Source of the DNA: an uncultured Prevotellaceae bacterium
GTDB lineage: Bacteria; Bacteroidota; Bacteroidia; Bacteroidales; Muribaculaceae
Reading direction: 5' to 3'
Length of the DNA: 64,000 bases
Assembly: GCA_900318865.1 (NCBI GenBank)
Contig: ONMF01000021.1
Location: forward strand, 1 to 64,000
Positions 56,784-64,000 of the stretch are shown here, piece after piece (the first letter of the stretch is position 1; every line of letters starts with the position of its first letter). The notes below the pieces were generated by a model, which did not search any database, was not told the origin of the DNA, and saw only the letters and a list, made by a program, of their open reading frames with translations. The position numbers were made by a program, and so were the translations under genes.

Positions 56784-57140
56784 TTACTTCTTCTCGGCGG
56801 CAGGTGCGGCGGGGGCTGCGGGAGCCTCGGCTGCGGGAGCCTGTGTGCCGAAGTTGGGGGCCTGCGTCTCGGTAGCGGTGGGCAACTTCTTGATTTGCGG
56901 AGCGCCCTCAATCATGGTGGGAGCGGTGACAAAAGCCGAAGCAATGCTCAGCACGCAGATAAAAGCTGCCAGTGCCCAAGTGGCCTTCTCAACGAAGTCG
57001 GTAGTTTTGCGCACACCGGCAAACTGGTTATAATTGCTCACGTTGGCAGCCAAGCCGCCACCTTTGGATTTCTGAATCAACACCACGCCAATCAGCAGCA
57101 CTGAGGCGATGAGAATGAGAATTGCAAAAATTGTGTACAT
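56784..57140 (-). CDS. secG: Preprotein translocase subunit SecG
   Basis: 118 residues, two membrane segments (about 2-22 and 53-73) flanking the SecG loop (LIQKSKGGGLAANVSN). The C-terminal 40 residues are Ala/Pro-rich, a common Bacteroidetes extension. Accessory subunit of the SecYEG channel in the inner membrane. The cluster secG / unknown / lptE / sigma-54 regulator is typical of Bacteroidetes. Confidence 0.95.
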   Translation of the reverse strand: MYTIFAILILIASVLLIGVVLIQKSKGGGLAANVSNYNQFAGVRKTTDFVEKATWALAAFICVLSIASAFVTAPTMIEGAPQIKKLPTATETQAPNFGTQAPAAEAPAAPAAPAAEKK

Positions 57141-57152
57141 TTCGTTAATCTA

Positions 57153-57911
57153 TTATAGTTTTTGTTGTTTTTTCTCTTCGATGAGGACCAATTTTTTCAA
57201 AAATCGAATTTGGTCTGCAAAGTAAATACTTTTTTCTGGAAATTTCAAACTTATGTTTTCAATAATTTCAAGAGCCTGTGAATATTTGTGGCGGCGGATA
57301 TACATTTTTGCCAAACTTTCGCTCAGCATGGAGTCATCGGTCTCCACCGGCTCGTCGATGGCCACATGGGCTATTTCGGCCCGCTCGCTTTCCTCCACAT
57401 GCTGCTGCGCCGGCGCGGTGGCCACAGCCTGCTCGCGCTCTTGGTTCTCGGCGATGAAGCGGTCGATGAGGCGCGTCTGCTCGTCGTCGGCCTCGGTGCG
57501 GGCCGCCCCTGCGCGCCGTTCCTGCGCGGCCAGGATGTCGGCATAGTCGGGCATGGGATTGAAAATGGCCGCATTCAAGGCTTCGATTTCCTTGGGACTG
57601 GAATTGCCGTAGTTGTCGAGGAAGCGGTCGATGGTCTCCTCGGTCTCGGGTGTGACGGCACGCGGGTCTTCAGGATAGAAACGGTCGAAGCCTTCCACGC
57701 CCACCCCCAGCTGCAGAGCCAGGGATTTACGGTCGGGCCAGGCGACGGCGAGCCGGGCCAGCAGGTCTTCATTCCGGTCCACGCCGTTGCGCTTGAGAAA
57801 GACAAGCATGGGCAGCGGGCAATAGGGATACTGCTCCCGCATCTGCTGCAGCCACTGGGTGGTGACCGGGGCAGTGTCGTCGGCTATGAGTTGTTTTAAT
57901 TGGTCAATCAT
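57153..57911 (-). CDS. Hypothetical protein between lptE and secG
   Basis: 252 residues from MIDQLKQLI; the open frame extends upstream but that part is antisense or other-frame sequence of lptE. Soluble, acidic, helical. The C-terminal ~60 residues (LSESLAKMYIRRHKYSQALEIIENISLKFPEKSIYF) read as a single TPR-like hairpin. Known in this position across Bacteroidetes, with no assigned function. Confidence 0.85.
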   Translation of the reverse strand: MIDQLKQLIADDTAPVTTQWLQQMREQYPYCPLPMLVFLKRNGVDRNEDLLARLAVAWPDRKSLALQLGVGVEGFDRFYPEDPRAVTPETEETIDRFLDNYGNSSPKEIEALNAAIFNPMPDYADILAAQERRAGAARTEADDEQTRLIDRFIAENQEREQAVATAPAQQHVEESERAEIAHVAIDEPVETDDSMLSESLAKMYIRRHKYSQALEIIENISLKFPEKSIYFADQIRFLKKLVLIEEKKQQKL

Positions 57912-57936
57912 GATTCGGTGGATTGTTTCGTGCTGG

Positions 57937-58452
57937 TTACCAGTCGCCCAGCGTGGCATTGAAAATGAGGTCGATGAGATCGGTGCTGATTTGGTTGCAC
58001 AGGTCGTCCTGCACGTCGGTGAGCATCTCGCTCGACGGGAAGTCGCGATAGGCCGAGAACGACTGCTCCTTGGAGAGATTGGAATTCTTGTTGTCGATGT
58101 AACGCACGCGCACGGTGATGGTGAGCCGCGTCTGGCTGGCATAGGCATCCTCGCCCACGGCCTGCGGCGACAGGTTGAAGCCCGTGATCTCGCCCTCCAT
58201 GCGAAGGTCGCTGTTGGGGTTGTCCACCACCCGCAGGCGCGTTTGCTGCGCAATCATGTCCATCAACTTATTCTCGAACACCTGCTGCAGCGGCGGATAG
58301 ACCAGCGCCGCCCTGATGGGAAAGTCGCTGAATGAGATGGTGCGATACTTGGAGTAGTCGATGGCGGCGCCGTTGAGGGTGTACTTGGGAATGCAAGCTT
58401 GCCACACCAGCACGCCCACAGCGAGAATCAATATCGTAGCTAAGCGTTTCAT
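57937..58452 (-). CDS. lptE: LptE-family outer-membrane LPS assembly lipoprotein
   Basis: 171 residues. Lipoprotein signal with lipobox WQAC and the family's early block KYTLNGAAIDYSKYRTISF, followed by a mixed alpha/beta fold (PPLQQVFENKLMDMIAQQT). LptE plugs LptD and delivers LPS to the cell surface. It starts 5 bases after the sigma-54 activator stop, in the conserved cluster. Confidence 0.92.
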   Translation of the reverse strand: MKRLATILILAVGVLVWQACIPKYTLNGAAIDYSKYRTISFSDFPIRAALVYPPLQQVFENKLMDMIAQQTRLRVVDNPNSDLRMEGEITGFNLSPQAVGEDAYASQTRLTITVRVRYIDNKNSNLSKEQSFSAYRDFPSSEMLTDVQDDLCNQISTDLIDLIFNATLGDW

Positions 58453-58457
58453 CGGCG

Positions 58458-59693
58458 TCAGTCTAACTTGTACTGCTTGATTTTGCGGTAAAGAGTCCGC
58501 TCCGAAATTTGCAGCTCGGCGGCCGTCTGCTTGCGCTTGCCGCGGTTGCGCGCCAACGCGTTCTCGATGGTCTCGCGCTCGGTCTCGTCGAGCGTTTTCA
58601 CCGTCTCGGCCTCCACCTGCTGGTAATTCACCTCGTCCACTTGCCCCAAGTCCTCGGGCATGGGAGCCGGCGCAGCCTGTGCTGTGTGCAGCATGCCTCC
58701 GTAGGCCAGCACATCCTTCGACTCGCGCTTGAGCTCCATCAGGCTGTTGTTGATGCGCGTGGGGGGCTTCTCACCACTCAGCTGCTGCTTGAGTGCATCC
58801 ACTTCTTGCTTGAGCTGCATAATCATTTTGAAGACGAACTCGCGCTCCTGGTTGTAGTCGAATTGTGAGCCGTCGGTCATCGTGATCAGGCCGTTGGGCG
58901 TCTCGTGAGGCATATAGGGTCGCAGGGTCGATGCCTCCACCCGCGTTCCGGCCTCGAAAAGAGCCACCTGGTCGACCACGCTCTTGAGCTGGCGCACGTT
59001 GCCGGGCCAGTGGTAGTCGGCCAGCATTTGGCGGGCATCATCGGTGAGCTCGATGTCGGGCGTGTGATTTTTTTCCGAGAAGTCGTGCAGGAATTTGCGC
59101 ACCAGCAGCAGCACATCGCGTCCACGCTCGCGCAGCGGCGGCACCTGGATGAGCACCGTTGACAGGCGGTAGTAGAGGTCCTCGCGGAATTTCCCCTCGC
59201 GCACGGCTTTGAGCATATTCTTGTTGGTGGCGGCCACCACGCGGATGTTGGTCTTCTGCACGGTGCTCGACCCCACCCGCATGAATTCACCGCTTTCGAG
59301 CACACGCAGCAGGCGTGCCTGGGTGCCCAGCGGCATCTCGGCCACCTCGTCGAGGAAGATAGTGCCTCCGTCGGCCTCCTCAAAGTAGCCCTTGTGGTCG
59401 GCAATAGCACCCGTGAAGGAGCCTTTCAGATGCCCGAAAAGCTCGCTGTCGATGGTGCCTTCGGGAATAGCGCCGCAGTTCACCGCTATGTAGCGCTTGT
59501 GGCGGCGCGTGCTGTTCTCGTGGATGATTTTCGGGAAAAATTCCTTTCCCGAGCCGCTCTCGCCGATGATGAGCACACTCAGGTCGATGGGCGCCACGCG
59601 CAGCGCACGCTCGATGGCCCCTATCAGGGCGGGAGATTCGCCGATGATGCCAAACCGCTGCTTGGCGCGTTTTATTTCTTGACTGATTTCCAT
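58458..59693 (-). CDS. Sigma-54-dependent Fis-family transcription activator
   Basis: 411 residues. AAA+ sigma-54 domain from the N-terminus: Walker A GESGSGKE at 44-51, loop GSFTGA at 91-96 (usual GAFTGA), and GTIFLDEVAEMP as Walker B. A coiled segment follows (about 280-345). The Fis-type HTH is at the end (GKRKQTAAELQISERTLYRKI). No receiver or sensor domain at the N-terminus, so activity is set by amount or a partner. It overlaps the upstream acyltransferase by 22 bases. Confidence 0.95.
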   Translation of the reverse strand: MEISQEIKRAKQRFGIIGESPALIGAIERALRVAPIDLSVLIIGESGSGKEFFPKIIHENSTRRHKRYIAVNCGAIPEGTIDSELFGHLKGSFTGAIADHKGYFEEADGGTIFLDEVAEMPLGTQARLLRVLESGEFMRVGSSTVQKTNIRVVAATNKNMLKAVREGKFREDLYYRLSTVLIQVPPLRERGRDVLLLVRKFLHDFSEKNHTPDIELTDDARQMLADYHWPGNVRQLKSVVDQVALFEAGTRVEASTLRPYMPHETPNGLITMTDGSQFDYNQEREFVFKMIMQLKQEVDALKQQLSGEKPPTRINNSLMELKRESKDVLAYGGMLHTAQAAPAPMPEDLGQVDEVNYQQVEAETVKTLDETERETIENALARNRGKRKQTAAELQISERTLYRKIKQYKLD

Positions 59694-60526
59694 TTCTTCA
59701 TTGAATAAGTCTGTTGCTTCAAAAATTCTCCCAGCTGCTCGGGCGTGGCATATTGTGCCTGAACCTCGGGCATGATGGGGTCGCCCACCGAGATGCGGAA
59801 GGTGGGGTTCTTGCGGCGAAACACCTCGCTGGGCAGCTTCAGCGTGCGCACGCGCCAGTCAATCATGCCCAGCACATGAAACATGACGCTGTTATGCCCA
59901 TGGAAATAGATGGGAATCACCGGCACTTTCATCTTCTGCACCAGCCGCATGATGGTGGGCTGCCACTGGCGGTCCTCCACGCGCATGCCCCAGGTGAACT
60001 TCGACACGGCGCCGGCAGGGAAAAATCCCAGCGGATGGCCTTCTTTCACATGGTGGATGGCGGCGGCGATGCCCTTGAGCGACACGGCCCGCTTGGCAGG
60101 GTCGTCGCTGGCCAGCGCGTCGACATTGATAAAATTGGGGCGCATGGCGGTGATGTGGTTCAGAATCATGTTCACCATCACCTTGAAGTCGGGACGGCGC
60201 TCGCCCACAATTTTGATGAGCATGATGCCGTCGAGGGCTCCGAACGGGTGGTTCGACACCGTGATGAAGCCGCCCTGGGGCAGGTTGTCGAGCACACGCT
60301 CGTTGTTGATTTCCAGCGTGGCCCCCAAGTCGCGCAGCAAGCCGGCCGTGAAGGGCACCCCGGGGGTGTCGAAGTTGTGGTCGTGAATCCAGTTCACCTT
60401 GTCCAGGGCCAGCAGCCGCATCAGAAAAGATACCAGCTTGGGCTTCCCGTCGAAGAACGGCGCCATTTGGCGTATGTCATCGTAGTCAAGCACCGTACGC
60501 TTGACCACTTGTAAGTCTTGTTCCAT
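59672..60526 (-). CDS. Lysophospholipid acyltransferase family protein
   Basis: 284 residues. Acyltransferase motif H-x4-D as NHPFGALD, followed by block II-like (NMILNHITAMRPNFINVD) and a PAGAVSK-type block (FFPAGAVSKF). PlsC-like enzymes add an acyl chain to a lipid acceptor at the inner membrane. The ATG is 6 bases inside the frame's first possible codon. -7 box TAACTTTG at 60556-60549. Confidence 0.88.
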   Translation of the reverse strand: MEQDLQVVKRTVLDYDDIRQMAPFFDGKPKLVSFLMRLLALDKVNWIHDHNFDTPGVPFTAGLLRDLGATLEINNERVLDNLPQGGFITVSNHPFGALDGIMLIKIVGERRPDFKVMVNMILNHITAMRPNFINVDALASDDPAKRAVSLKGIAAAIHHVKEGHPLGFFPAGAVSKFTWGMRVEDRQWQPTIMRLVQKMKVPVIPIYFHGHNSVMFHVLGMIDWRVRTLKLPSEVFRRKNPTFRISVGDPIMPEVQAQYATPEQLGEFLKQQTYSMKKWKSVKK

Positions 60527-60548
60527 AATCAATCTTGGTTAGCAGCGG

Positions 60549-60556
60549 CAAAGTTA
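60549..60556 (-). promoter_or_regulatory. -7 box of the acyltransferase / sigma-54 / lptE operon
   Basis: TAACTTTG on the minus strand, 22 bases before the start; it would drive the leftward genes through lptE and possibly secG. Confidence 0.55.
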
Positions 60557-60634
60557 CACAATTTTTGCCGAACAACTACTATTCCAAGGCAAAAAATGTG
60601 CCATTTTGTCAGTCTGGTTAGGTAAGTGCAGAAA

Positions 60635-60679
60635 GGAGAGGGCCGTCAATTCACATTTCTGTAATTGACAGTCCTCTCC
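60635..60679 (-). terminator. Terminator of the truncated repeat protein
   Basis: Arms around GGAGAGG and CCTCTCC continue through GTCAATT / AATTGAC with two mismatches and a 10-base loop, an imperfect stem of about 17 bp, lying just past the gene ending at 60731. Confidence 0.5.
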
Positions 60680-60730
60680 TGATGTGTTGGAACCGGGACT
60701 TAGTTCAAGCCAAGCCCTCGCTTGCATGGC

Positions 60731-61310
60731 TCACTTGATGACCTTGCGGCCGTCGGCCGTCACGTAGATGCCGCGGCGCGCACCATCGAGCGAGGTGCCT
60801 ACGTAGCGTCCCTGCAGGTCGAAGTAGCGCATCGGCTCGCCGGCAGCGGCATTGATGTCGGCCACGCCGGTGGGCACTTCAATGACGAATGTGGCTTGGA
60901 TGGTAACATTGCCGGTTTCGGGCTCGGCCGTGGTGCCGTCGTCGTAAGTCACCTTGATTGTTTCCAGCTTATAGTCGCCGGTGGGAGTCACAGTGAGCGT
61001 CACGGTTTCGCCCGGGGCAGCATTGTTCTTGTCGGCCTGGACAGAGCCGTTCACCATGTCGGCCGACACGATGACGTTGTATTCCGTCACCGGCTCAAAC
61101 ACGGCCACGACCGTAATGTCGACGGCAATCATGGTGAACTTGCCGTTGCGGATGCCAAATTTCGGGTCGGCAACACTGCCACCCACATCGTAGGTGTAGT
61201 AAATCTCGTCGATTTCATAGCCCGGTTCGGGAGTGATGGTCACATCCACCAGGGTGCCGAACAGGGCGGTTGCGGGAGCCGTGACCGTGCCATGCTTAAT
61301 TATTCCTTAA
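60731..61310 (-). pseudogene. C-terminal fragment of a Listeria-Bacteroides repeat protein
   Basis: The frame opens after a TAA at about 61310, with no ATG start. It encodes two InlB B-repeat-like units (VTITPEPGYEIDEIYYTY and VTLTVTPTGDYKLETIKVTY) and a C-terminal region YFDLQGRYVGTS ... GIYVTADGRKVIK, the sorting tail of many Bacteroidales exported proteins. The signal peptide and N-terminus are missing, so the gene is truncated. Confidence 0.7.
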
Positions 61311-61319
61311 TTGGATAGT

Positions 61320-61500
61320 AGTCAACAAAGTGGTGATTATTTTGAAAGAATCCTTGTGCGAAAACATCACTCTAAAAACCGCCATCCCTGTTTCTTGAAG
61401 ACAAAATTAAATATTTTTTTCAATGTATTACGATTCCAGCAATAGTTTTTGACAAAACAAAAGGACAAAATGCCAAGGTGAATCTCTCTGTACCACAAGA
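61320..61500. other. Non-coding stretch
   Basis: AT-rich compared with its neighbours; no ORF, tRNA fold or promoter box recognised. Confidence 0.3.
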
Positions 61501-61506
61501 CAAAAA

Positions 61507-61532
61507 AGAGAGTGAGGCCAATCTCACTCTCT
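61507..61532 (-). terminator. Terminator of the low-complexity secreted protein gene
   Basis: On the minus strand AGAGAGTGAG-type arms (stem GAGAGTGAG / CTCACTCTC, 9-10 bp, 6-base loop) followed by TTTTTT. It lies 41 bases past the stop at 61573. Confidence 0.8.
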
Positions 61533-61572
61533 CATGCATTATCGATGAAAGTATCCTTCAAAAAATCTCAGG

Positions 61573-63006
61573 TCAGTTGCCCACCGAAAGGGTGGTGTAA
61601 TAACGCCCGGCCTGATATCCGAACGAGAGGGTCACATAGCCGGTGCTGTTGCCGCCAAACCAGGTGGCTGCCGACTCAAAGGCATTGTCGTTCACCGCAA
61701 TGGGGCTGCCGTAGACGGCGCACAGGTCACGATACACTCGGTCGTAGCGCGAGTAGTCACGGTAACTCTGGGAGTAGACAAACTGCGCGTTGACCAGCCG
61801 TCCGTAGTCGTCGTAGTTGAGCATCACATCGTGCCAGGTGAGGTTGAGCATGCCCACGTTGCGCAGATACACGATTCCGTTGTCATAGCCGTCGATATCG
61901 TAGCCGTTGTAGTACAGGTGGCTCAGCGACACGTCCATGTAGGTGCCGAAAGTGATACCCAGGATGCGGTCGATAATCGGAGCTCCCACCAGCGGGCGAT
62001 AGTGCACGGGAACCACCGGACGGTAGTAGCGCAGCGGCAGAGGACGGTAAGCTCTCGAGGGAGGAGGCAGCGGACGGCTCCAGTTGCTGTGCATATAGTT
62101 CCAGCGGTACTGGTCGCGGTGAGCGGCGGGACCTCCATGGTAGGGCTTGGGCGGACGGGGAGGATTGTGGTTCACTCGGGGCTTCACATCGGTGCCGCGG
62201 GTACCCACATTGCCGCCATGGTTGCCCTTGTTGTCGCCCGGGCGGTTTCCGCCACGGTCGTAGTTGCCGCCGGTGCCGTTGTGACCCTTGTCGTCGCTGG
62301 GGCGCACATTGCCGCCGGTGCCGGTGCGGTCGCCGTTGTGGTTGCCGCCGCGGGTACCCACCGTGCCACCGCCGTTGTTGTGGCTCTTATCGTCGCCGGG
62401 GCGCACATTGCCGCCGGTGCCGTTGTGGTTGCCGCCGCGGTTGCCCTTGTCGGTATTGCCCGTGCCCACCTGACCGCCTGCGGTCATTGAGCGCGTGCCG
62501 CGATTGGTGTCCAGGCTGCGGGTGGTACTCCTGTCGGTGCTCATCGTGGCGCGGCCAGTGGCCACACTGCGGTCGGAGCGGGTGGTCGACGAATTGTCGT
62601 GCGTCACCACGGGGCGACTGGTGGTCTGCCGGGTGGAAACACGGTCGGTATTGGGACGCACATCGCGCGTCACCGCACTGCCGGTGGAGCGAGGCATCGA
62701 TGTTGCTTGCCGCGTCACGGCGCTGCCGCTGCTGCGCGTGCCCACTTGTGAGACGCTGCGGTCGACCGATGACGACTGCCGAACGGCCTGCTGCTGGGCC
62801 GAGCGGGTTTGAGGTGCAGCACTGCGGCTCACGGTTGCTTGACGGGAGTCATTGCTGCTGGTGCGTGCGGTAGCCGTGGTGTTGCTGCGGCTGCCACCCA
62901 TGGTTCCACGTGCGCCCGACCGTCCTTGGGCCGAGACCGCTTGGGTGCTGAGCAGGCAAGCGGCGAGCATCAAGCTCATCATCACTTTGTTTACAGTAGC
63001 TTTCAT
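61573..63006 (-). CDS. Low-complexity secreted protein with a conserved C-terminal domain
   Basis: 477 residues from MKATVNKVMMSL. Signal peptide ending VSAQ. Residues ~28-160 are Ser/Thr/Arg-rich (repeated VTRQ, TRSD). About 170-280 are Gly/Asn-rich with repeats of GNVRPGDDK and GTRGGNHNG. The C-terminal ~190 residues (SRAYRPLPLRYYRP then YYNGYDIDGYDNGIVYLRN and YGSPIAVNDNAF) look like a folded domain with Tyr-rich strands. Possibly a cell-envelope or matrix protein. No function assigned. Confidence 0.8.
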   Translation of the reverse strand: MKATVNKVMMSLMLAACLLSTQAVSAQGRSGARGTMGGSRSNTTATARTSSNDSRQATVSRSAAPQTRSAQQQAVRQSSSVDRSVSQVGTRSSGSAVTRQATSMPRSTGSAVTRDVRPNTDRVSTRQTTSRPVVTHDNSSTTRSDRSVATGRATMSTDRSTTRSLDTNRGTRSMTAGGQVGTGNTDKGNRGGNHNGTGGNVRPGDDKSHNNGGGTVGTRGGNHNGDRTGTGGNVRPSDDKGHNGTGGNYDRGGNRPGDNKGNHGGNVGTRGTDVKPRVNHNPPRPPKPYHGGPAAHRDQYRWNYMHSNWSRPLPPPSRAYRPLPLRYYRPVVPVHYRPLVGAPIIDRILGITFGTYMDVSLSHLYYNGYDIDGYDNGIVYLRNVGMLNLTWHDVMLNYDDYGRLVNAQFVYSQSYRDYSRYDRVYRDLCAVYGSPIAVNDNAFESAATWFGGNSTGYVTLSFGYQAGRYYTTLSVGN

Positions 63007-63160
63007 AACTCTTATATTTTTAGTGTTCGTAATTTCGTTGCTTTGTTGGTTAGACCGCAATTATTGTGCCGCGTTTAACTACCATTTTCCCTAAACGGGG
63101 GCTTTTCACGGCTCGCGCAATGTTTTTACCGACCAACGGGCCGTTTTCACCGACCAATGC

Positions 63161-64000
63161 TCACCGCCTCAACAGGCAGGCATCGCCATAACTGAGAAAA
63201 CGGAACCCGTTTTTCAGGGCATAATCATAGATGGGCCGCCAGGCATCATCGCCCACAAAGGCACTCACCAGCAGCAACAAGGTGCTCTGAGGCTGATGAA
63301 AATTGGTAATCATGGCCTCCACCAGCCTGTACTCGAATCCCGGGGCAATCATGAGCTGTGTGTTGCTCACCAGCTTGTCGAGGCCGTGACGGTCGAGGTA
63401 GTCGACAATGTTCTGCAGCGCGCGCCGGGTGGTGATGGCGTTGGGCTGGGTGTAGGGCATCCATTGGGTCACGGTCAGGTCGGTGGCGGCAGGGTTCTGC
63501 TCCAGTATCTGCCCCACATAGTAGAGGCTTTCCAGCGTGCGCACGCTGGTGGTGCCCACGGCCACAACGGGCCGCTGCCCGCTGGCCAGCTCGGCCAGCA
63601 GGCCGCGTGACACCTCGATGAACTCGTGGTGCATGGCATGCTCGCCGATGACCTCGCTCTTCACCGGCTGGAATGTGCCGGCACCCACGTGCAGGGTGAG
63701 CTCACGGCGCACGATGCCGCGGCGGTCGCACTCGGCCAGCACCTCATCGGTGAAATGCAGGCCGGCTGTGGGCGCGGCCACACTGCCGTCGATGTGGCTG
63801 TAGACCGTCTGATAGTCGGACGCGTCGCTGGCCTCGGTGCCACGATTGAGGTAAGGCGGAATGGGAATTTCGCCGATGGCATCGAGCAGTGTGGCAAATG
63901 TCACATCCGCGCCATCCCACTCGAAGGTGACGTCCCAGGCATTGCCGCGACGCTCGCCACGCGTGGCGGTGAGCGTCACCGGCGAGCCGTCGATGTCCAC
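63161..64000 (-). CDS. queA: S-adenosylmethionine:tRNA ribosyltransferase-isomerase QueA (5' end outside window)
   Basis: The C-terminal 279 residues, about 80% of the usual length; the N-terminus lies past 64000. Family blocks: IPIPPYLNRG, YQTVYSHIDGSVAAPTAGLHF, LTLHVGAGTFQPV, VAVGTTSVRTLES, and ITNFHQPQSTLLLLVSAFVG near the end. QueA transfers and isomerises the ribosyl part of SAM to make epoxyqueuosine in tRNA. Confidence 0.95.
   Translation of the reverse strand: MDIDGSPVTLTATRGERRGNAWDVTFEWDGADVTFATLLDAIGEIPIPPYLNRGTEASDASDYQTVYSHIDGSVAAPTAGLHFTDEVLAECDRRGIVRRELTLHVGAGTFQPVKSEVIGEHAMHHEFIEVSRGLLAELASGQRPVVAVGTTSVRTLESLYYVGQILEQNPAATDLTVTQWMPYTQPNAITTRRALQNIVDYLDRHGLDKLVSNTQLMIAPGFEYRLVEAMITNFHQPQSTLLLLVSAFVGDDAWRPIYDYALKNGFRFLSYGDACLLRR

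Noticed and set aside
62184..62473. Repeats in the low-complexity gene as a mobile element
   Set aside because: They are in-frame codon repeats of a Gly/Asn-rich protein (61573-63006), not a transposable unit.
1..64000. CRISPR arrays, rRNA genes or complete insertion sequences
   Set aside because: None seen: no regular repeat-spacer array, no rRNA-like block and no transposase gene with terminal inverted repeats.

Overview
The window reads as a chromosomal segment of a Bacteroidales bacterium (Muribaculaceae- or Prevotellaceae-like; genus not resolvable by eye). Reasons: a T9SS-type C-terminal sorting region on a giant secreted protein, repeated promoters with the Bacteroidetes -7 box TAnnTTTG, a secG / lptE / sigma-54 regulator cluster, and Bacteroidetes-type tyrosine integrases. 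The backbone is visibly GC-rich. The segment from about 17.0 to 46.1 kb is clearly AT-richer and is read here as acquired DNA.

Layout. 1-16.8 kb is backbone: a C-terminal secreted fragment, an M6 metalloprotease with dockerin-like repeats, a vWA protein with a downstream partner, a lipoprotein, a flotillin, and a 3263-residue LamG/T9SS protein read leftward. 17.0-17.7 kb is a frameshifted integrase remnant marking the left edge of the island. 17.9-27.2 kb is a rightward block: an unknown protein, an HTH-ImmA/IrrE regulator, a DNA-binding-like protein, a Doc-SEFIR fusion, a large membrane P-loop NTPase of YobI type, a DUF4365 nuclease-like protein and AbiH. It looks like an anti-phage defence cassette. 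27.7-39.6 kb is a type I restriction-modification locus (XRE regulator, GIY-YIG protein, HsdR, HsdM, a small membrane coiled-coil protein, a decayed HsdS). Facing it is an hsdS-shuffling module: tyrosine recombinase, YhcG-like nuclease, split hsdS, an inverted half hsdS, and short inverted repeats that can exchange target-recognition halves. 40.1-41.4 kb is an integrase broken by one in-frame stop. 41.8-46.1 kb holds a Fic protein, a small secreted protein and a decayed AlbA_2/RecG-like gene. A tRNA-Leu(CAA) lies at the right margin.

From 46.3 kb the GC-rich backbone resumes: tcdA, a lemA-DUF2207-DUF2207 operon, a cleaved-adhesin/dockerin-like secreted protein, a palindromic intergenic repeat, prolyl oligopeptidase, an M28 lipoprotein, secG, an unknown gene, lptE, a sigma-54 activator, an acyltransferase, a truncated repeat protein, a low-complexity secreted protein and the 3' part of queA.

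The two items most worth attention are the HTH-ImmA / Doc-SEFIR / membrane-NTPase operon (17.9-25.2 kb) and the hsdS inversion module. In the module the strand arrangement as sequenced holds no intact specificity gene, but flipping one block would rebuild one in frame.
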